Source: Chlamydomonas sphaeroides (Eukaryota; Chlorophyta; Chlorophyceae; Chlamydomonadales; Chlamydomonadaceae). From it: 64,000 nt of DNA. The stretch is taken from the NCBI GenBank assembly GCA_001662425.1, contig BDDC01000244.1, positions 18,203 to 82,202 of the forward strand. The letters are read 5' to 3'. The notes under the pieces are model-generated. The model saw nothing but the letters and a program-made list of their open reading frames with translations. It searched no databases and was not told the DNA's origin. The translations under genes were made by a program, and so were the position numbers. Positions 59,926-64,000 of this stretch are shown piece by piece (position 1 is the first letter of the stretch; each line of letters opens with the position of its first letter).

Positions 59926-62900
59926 GCTGTGGCTGTGGCTGTGGCTGTGGCTGTGGCTGTGGCTGTGGCTGTGGCTGTGGCTGTGGCTGTGGTTGTGGTT
60001 GTGGCTGTGGCTGTAGCTCCGCGTGCTGCCTGCCCTTGCCGCCACAGCCCTGCTGACCCCCACGCCGTGCCCCCTGCTGTCGGGCGCTGTTACACGGCCT
60101 GCCCTCCCCCGTCAGCTGCGGCGGCTGTCGGAGCACCCCCAGCGGGACGAGGCCGACGAGCTGGCTGTGCCCACCCCCGACGGCTGCCACAGCGTGTGGG
60201 AGGTGGAGGTGGCGGAGCTGACGGAGCTGGTGCTGGGGATCACGCTGCTCGTAGGCAGGGGCGCGTTTGGGGAAGGGACGTGGGCAGAGGGCTGTGCCAA
60301 GGCCCGGCATGGCAGGGTGGGCCGGCCGCCATGCCGCGCTGGCGGTCGTGCAGGGTCGCTGCGGGCCGCCTGCCTGCCAGCCGCCCGACCCGCCCGACCC
60401 ATACCCGGCCGCCCGACCCCCGCGCAGGACGCCGCGGGCCAGGCGGTGTGCGAGGACGGCCGCTTCCTGGTCCGCCGCGCGCGGCTGCCGGGGGACGAGG
60501 CGCTGGGCATGGAGCCGGACCAGATGCAGCTGCAGGCTGTGGTGGAGGTGGAGCGGGGGCACGTGGACTACCTCCCGCACTCGGTGGGCGGCAGGCGGGA
60601 GCAGGGAGCAGGGGGCAGGGGGCAGGGGGCAAAGCCAGGCAGGGGCGCTGCCGGCCGTGCGCCCGGTGGCCACGGGGCGCCCGGTGGCCACGGGGCGGTA
60701 GAGGGCCACGGGGCGGTAGAGGGCCACGGGGCGGTAGAGGGCCACGGGGCGCCAGGCCAGGGCTGGGGCAGGGGCAAGGCCAGTGCCTTTCACTGACTTC
60801 CACGCTGGTTCTACAGTAAAAGGCCAGTGCCCGCCGCGGAGCAGCCGGCGGCGGCCACACACTGCAGCGCCTGACCTGCCGCCGCCCGGACGCCGGCCGT
60901 CCATGCCGCCCGCCCGCCGCAGATCGGGTGCGGCCCCGGCTGGCGCTCCGGGCCGCACCTGCTGCTGCTGGAGCCCGACTGCGAGGCCTTTAGCCAGGGA
61001 GGCCCGCTGGCCATCTACGTGCGAGTGCGGCCGGGCAGGTGGGCGGCCCGCGCACGGGGCGGGGCGGGGCGGGGCGGGGCCCGCGTGGCGGCACCAGGGC
61101 TGCCAGCCGTCCGCTCGCGCCCAACCGCTTACCGCCAACCGCCAACCGCCTCAGGTACCCGTTTGCGCTGGAGCTGCTGTGGCTTGGCAGCCCCGGCGCC
61201 GGCTGCCCCGAGCTGCCGGACCGCAGCGTCACGCTGGCGCTGACCAACGCCGACCCGCCGCCGGCCCGGGCGCCGCACCGCGGCGAGGAAGAGGCGGACG
61301 AGGCGGACTCGGGGGCCGTGGAGGGGCCGCGGCTGCCGCCCTTCAAGGTGGCCGTGCACTCGGCAGGTGCGGGTCCGCGACCACAGGGCCGGGGGCACCA
61401 CCGCCGGCGGCTTCATCCCGGCAGCGCGCACAGAGGGACGGCTCAGAGGAGTTTGACAGGCTCGCTGCTCTGCGCCGCCCGACTCGTACGAAGGGACCTC
61501 CACCCCTCTCCTCGTTGAGCCAGCGAGCTCACCATTCCAACACTGCAGCTTCATTCCCCCACCTGCCCCCTGGTGCCGCCCAGACGGCGCCAAGCTGGAG
61601 CCGCACGAGCTGAGGCCGCTGCGGCTCAAGTGGGAGCGCGAGGTGGGCGCACAAGGCCATGAAAGGCTGTGAAAGGCTGTGCGGTTGTATGGACGTCGGG
61701 GCTGCTGGGCCGGAGAGCCCAGCCCTCAGCCGGGCATTGTCGGGAGGCTCGCTTTGCCTCCTCACCGTTGGCGCGCGCATTGGCGCCGGGCTGTGTCTAT
61801 CGGTGACGACCCGCGCTCCCCTCCCAACACGCACACCCAACGGCGGCGGCGCGCAGGTGCCGGGCGAGGGCGGCGAGCGGGGCGACCCCGTCCCGCCCCC
61901 GGCCGAGCTGCAGGCGGGGCCGGGCGGCGGCTTCGCCTGCGCCGCGGGTCAGGTGGCGCTGCCCACGCAGGCGGGGCCCCGCTGGTGCCTGGTGGCGGTG
62001 TACGAGGGTGCGTCAGGGCCCCCTGGCGCCGCGCCCTCCTAATCGTAGTCCCAGTGCTGGTGCTTGCATGGGGTGGAGGGGTGCCGCTCTGCCGGGCTGC
62101 TGTCTACACGGCAGCAGGGTGCTCCCTACACGGCAGCAGCGGGGTGCTCCTCGGATGGGGGAGGCCGCTGGACGGCCCCCCGTGTGCTGCCGGCTTCCGC
62201 GGCACCCAATTTGCTGCGTGGTGCCTCTTGAGGGATCATGACCGCGCCCCTCCTCCATACCTCCCGCTGCCGCTGCGGGCCGCCGAGCAGACGAGGCGCT
62301 GCCTCAGTCCCACCGGCGGCTGACGCCGCTGCCGGTGCTGAGCCTGAGCCTGCTGCCGGCGCTGCCGGCGCGGCTGCAGCTGGCGCCGCAGGTGGAGGCG
62401 GCGCTGGGGCTGCCGGCGGCGCAGCGCCGCACGGACGTTGTGGCCGCGGCCGCGCTGGGGAGCGAGGAGGTGCCGGCGCTTGGCGGCTGGCTGACCGACC
62501 GGTGCGGGTGGTGGGGTTGAAGGGCCGGCTGCCTGCTGCCTGCTGCCTGCTGCCTGCTGGGTGAGGCCCTCCGTGCACCCGCAAGCCAAGGTGCAGCCAG
62601 GCTATCTGCACGCCACCACAACGAGCGCCTGTGGGCTCACTTGACTTGACCCCGCCACGCAAACGGCCCCTGCCCCTCCGTGCCGGCAGCTGGGGCAACC
62701 GCTCCCCTCCTGCTCAGCCCACTCACGTGCACCTTGTCGCCCGGCCGCGCTCCAATGCCGTCGCCGGCCGCTCCTCGGATGCCGACACGGCGCCGCCCGC
62801 CGGCCCCTTGGTCCTGGCCAGCGTCGCTGCCAGCGCCGCGCACGGCTCCTTCTCGCTGCCAGCCATCAGCCTAGCGGCCTGGGCCCCGGGGCCCGACGGC

Positions 62901-63895
62901 GCCGCCGGCGGCAGCAGCGGAGCGGTGCTGCACACTGGGCAGGACTGGGAGCTGGCGCTGGTGCTGGTGGGGCCGGGCGGTGGCGGCGAGGGCGCCCGGG
63001 CGGCGGGCGGCTCTGTCGGCGGCGGCTGCGGCGACCTGCTGTTGCGGCGGCTGTACGTGTCGCTGCTGGGCGGCAGCGCGGAGCTGCGGCTGGAGCAGGA
63101 GCGCCTGGAGGCCGAGGTGCGGCTGCGGCTGCGAGCGTGTTTGTGTGTTCAAGTGTTGAGTAGAATAGAACCCCACGCGCGGCACAGCACGCCCGGGTAG
63201 AGTGGCGCGTCGGCCGTGCGTGTGTCTGGGAGGGGGTTTCGAGCGGCCAGGATGTGGGGGACTGCATTCGGCAGGCCGGCGCCAGGGCGGCCGCCGCCGC
63301 CGCCGCCCGAGTCGCAATCCCCAACCCCATACACGGCACGCCGTGCCCTGCAGGTGCGGGCCCTGGACGAGCAGCTGGCGGTGCTGGAGCAGCAGGCGGC
63401 GCAGTCGGCCGCGGACGCAGGCCGGCACCAGGCCGCCGCCGCGCAGCTGCGAGCCCACGTGCTGCAGCTACTGCCGCCCAACGCCAGGCAGCAGGCGGAG
63501 CAGGCGGATGCGGAGGGGCCGGACGCGCTTGCGGTGAGGCGGGGCACGGGCCGGCGCCCAGGGCTGGCGGGCCCGCCCGGCCAGGGGCACGCGCGGGGTG
63601 CGCCGTCGCTGCCACCCTGACCGCCCCGATCCCGGCCCCGGCCCTTGCCCCGACCCCGACTCCCCAGGAACTGGCTCGGCGCCACGCGTTGGCGCTGCAG
63701 GACCGCGCCGCTGAGGCCGACCCAGCCCGGGCGGGGCGGCGCGGCGGCAGTCGCTGGCTGCCGCCCCCGCGGCCACAGCAGCCCCCGCGGCCGCCCTCGC
63801 TGTGCTGCGAGCCGGCGCTGACCGGGGGCCGCCACCAGGCGGGCGCCTGGCCCGCGCGTCTGGCGGCGATGGCGGCCGCGTGCCAGGGCGTGCCG
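42815..63895 (+). CDS. SMCHD1/GMI1-like GHKL ATPase chromatin protein, partial
   Basis: Homologue of animal SMCHD1 and plant GMI1-type proteins: an N-terminal GHKL ATPase, many beta-rich segments and a C-terminal SMC-type hinge, used for gene silencing and DNA repair. About 47 exons are visible. The ATP site appears in 42815-42890 (N-box LMELIDNGIDAT), 43078-43302 (G1 box VEDNGRGMD) and 43712-43830 (NRFGRGSMSCVAFGD). Exon 47364-47445 (LFVFPFWSG) corresponds to the transducer FWxGRLIPYT region of SMCHD1. From about 49571 to 62501 come repeated Ig-like stretches (LALQLLDKAGRKVAFSD, LDLRIVDSKGNPFHLIG). Exons 62690-63116 and 63354-63533 start a coiled coil (LRLEQERLEAEVRALDEQL), and 63668-63895 precedes the expected hinge, which lies past the edge. 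The 5' end is unresolved, an assembly gap interrupts exon 46245, and the joins near 44112 and 51755-51970 are uncertain. MORC proteins are the main alternative. Confidence 0.85.
44220..44389. repeat. GTGCTC/GTGCCC hexamer array in intron
   Basis: About 28 tandem hexamers of GTGCTC and GTGCCC, with GTGCCC units clustered at the 3' end, lie in an intron of the SMCHD1-like gene between the 44021 and 44614 exons. Because the unit is six bases, every frame is open on both strands, producing artefactual Val-Leu and Ala-Arg reading frames. Confidence 0.9.
46715..47035. other. Assembly gap (321 N)
   Basis: A run of N falls inside the SMCHD1-like gene, just after coding exon 46245 onward and a GGGGCATCGG-type G-rich repeat (46636-46690). 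The 3' end of that exon and its donor are hidden. The flanking G-rich repeat is the likely reason the assembly failed here. Confidence 0.98.
50104..50178. repeat. 19-base minisatellite in intron
   Basis: About four near-perfect tandem copies of the 19-mer CCCCTGGACGACCCCCTGT lie directly upstream of the acceptor of the 50197 exon in the SMCHD1-like gene. Confidence 0.9.
51801..51841. repeat. GGCA tetranucleotide microsatellite
   Basis: About ten tandem GGCA units lie between the exon ending at 51754 and the next exon of the SMCHD1-like gene. A perfect short repeat, probably intronic. Confidence 0.9.
52441..52510. repeat. TGGTGCC heptamer array
   Basis: Ten tandem copies of TGGTGCC lie in the intron before the 52862 exon of the SMCHD1-like gene. 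The heptamer shifts frame each unit, so it is not a coding repeat. Confidence 0.9.
56041..56190. repeat. CACCTG hexamer array in intron
   Basis: About 25 tandem CACCTG units, with rare variants (CATCTG, CTCCTG), lie in the intron between exons ending 55995 and starting 56319 of the SMCHD1-like gene. Each unit is also an E-box-like CANNTG. On the minus strand each reads CAGGTG, a splice-donor-like string. Confidence 0.9.
57257..57298. repeat. Dispersed intron repeat, copy 1
   Basis: An intronic stretch of the SMCHD1-like gene whose core CCCCACACGCGGCACAGCAC differs by one base from a stretch 5.9 kb downstream, with partial similarity on both sides. A possible mobile-element or introner remnant. 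Confidence 0.5.
59838..60014. repeat. TGTGCC then TGTGGC hexamer arrays
   Basis: Two adjacent hexamer arrays, about fourteen TGTGCC units followed by about fifteen TGTGGC/TGTGGT units, fill most of the intron between the 59137 and 60116 exons of the SMCHD1-like gene. Confidence 0.9.
60655..60760. repeat. 18-base minisatellite in intron
   Basis: About six tandem 18-mers lie in the intron between exons ending 60583 and starting 60923. The first copies read GGCCACGGGGCGCCCGGT and later copies GGCCACGGGGCGGTAGAG. Confidence 0.88.
63150..63195. repeat. Dispersed intron repeat, copy 2
   Basis: Second copy of the dispersed element, core CCCCACGCGCGGCACAGCAC, in the intron after the exon ending 63116. 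It lies just after an AT-rich GAGTAGAATAGAA string that has a shortened counterpart in copy 1. Confidence 0.5.
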
Positions 63896-63902
63896 GTGAG
63901 GC

Positions 63903-63904
63903 GC

Positions 63905-63938
<34 letters not shown>

Positions 63939-64000
63939 AGGGCGGAGGGCGGAGGGCGGAGGGCGGAGGGCGGAGGGCGGAGGGCGGAGGGCGGAGGGCG
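63903..64000. repeat. Heptamer array at window edge
   Basis: Tandem GGGCGGT units turn into GGGCGGA units and run off the right edge, starting a few bases after the donor of the last visible SMCHD1-like exon. Confidence 0.9.

Noticed and set aside
59816..60016. Open frame encoding a Cys-Leu/Trp-Leu run
   Set aside because: Another hexamer-array artefact inside an intron of the SMCHD1-like gene.

Overview
The window is nuclear DNA of a green alga, most probably a chlamydomonadalean or volvocine species. It is very GC-rich. All ten genes are broken into many short exons by GC-rich introns, mostly GT-AG. The gene content is eukaryotic and partly flagellar: a spliceosomal GTPase, a TRP channel, an MNS1/FAP127-type axonemal coiled-coil protein and an SMCHD1-type chromatin ATPase. 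No rRNA, tRNA, CRISPR array, operon or intact transposon was seen. Exon joins below were worked out by hand from splice signals and reading phase; family names rest on motifs recalled from knowledge, not on searches.

Layout. 1-2143 (-): 5' part of the U5 snRNP GTPase Snu114/EFTUD2, cut by the window edge. 3151-13806 (-): a very large TRP-type cation channel, its S1-S6 core joined exon by exon. 14644-19072 (-): a coiled-coil protein of unknown function. 19647-23115 (-): a second unrecognised coiled-coil, proline-rich protein of about 867 residues. It is divergent from 23830-27166 (+), the MNS1/FAP127 homologue of 492 residues. 27704-28372 (+): a small helical orphan. 28579-32407 (+): a bacterial-type PF04072 SAM methyltransferase with a low-complexity N-terminal extension. 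It converges with 33281-34434 (-), a 230-residue orphan. 35418-41912 (+): a large membrane protein with a degenerate EF-hand and two transmembrane helices. 42815 to beyond the right edge (+): an SMCHD1/GMI1-like protein with a GHKL ATPase, a long series of beta-rich segments and a coiled coil. It has about 47 visible exons over 21 kb, interrupted by a 321-base assembly gap at 46715-47035.

How the genes may relate. FAP127 is a ciliary structural protein. The two coiled-coil genes and the TRP channel beside it are plausible, unproven ciliary candidates. The SMCHD1-like gene is the most interesting locus: SMCHD1 in animals and GMI1 in plants act in silencing and DNA repair. Its introns are unusually rich in hexamer and minisatellite arrays. 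Three introns in three different genes appear to use GC instead of GT donors.
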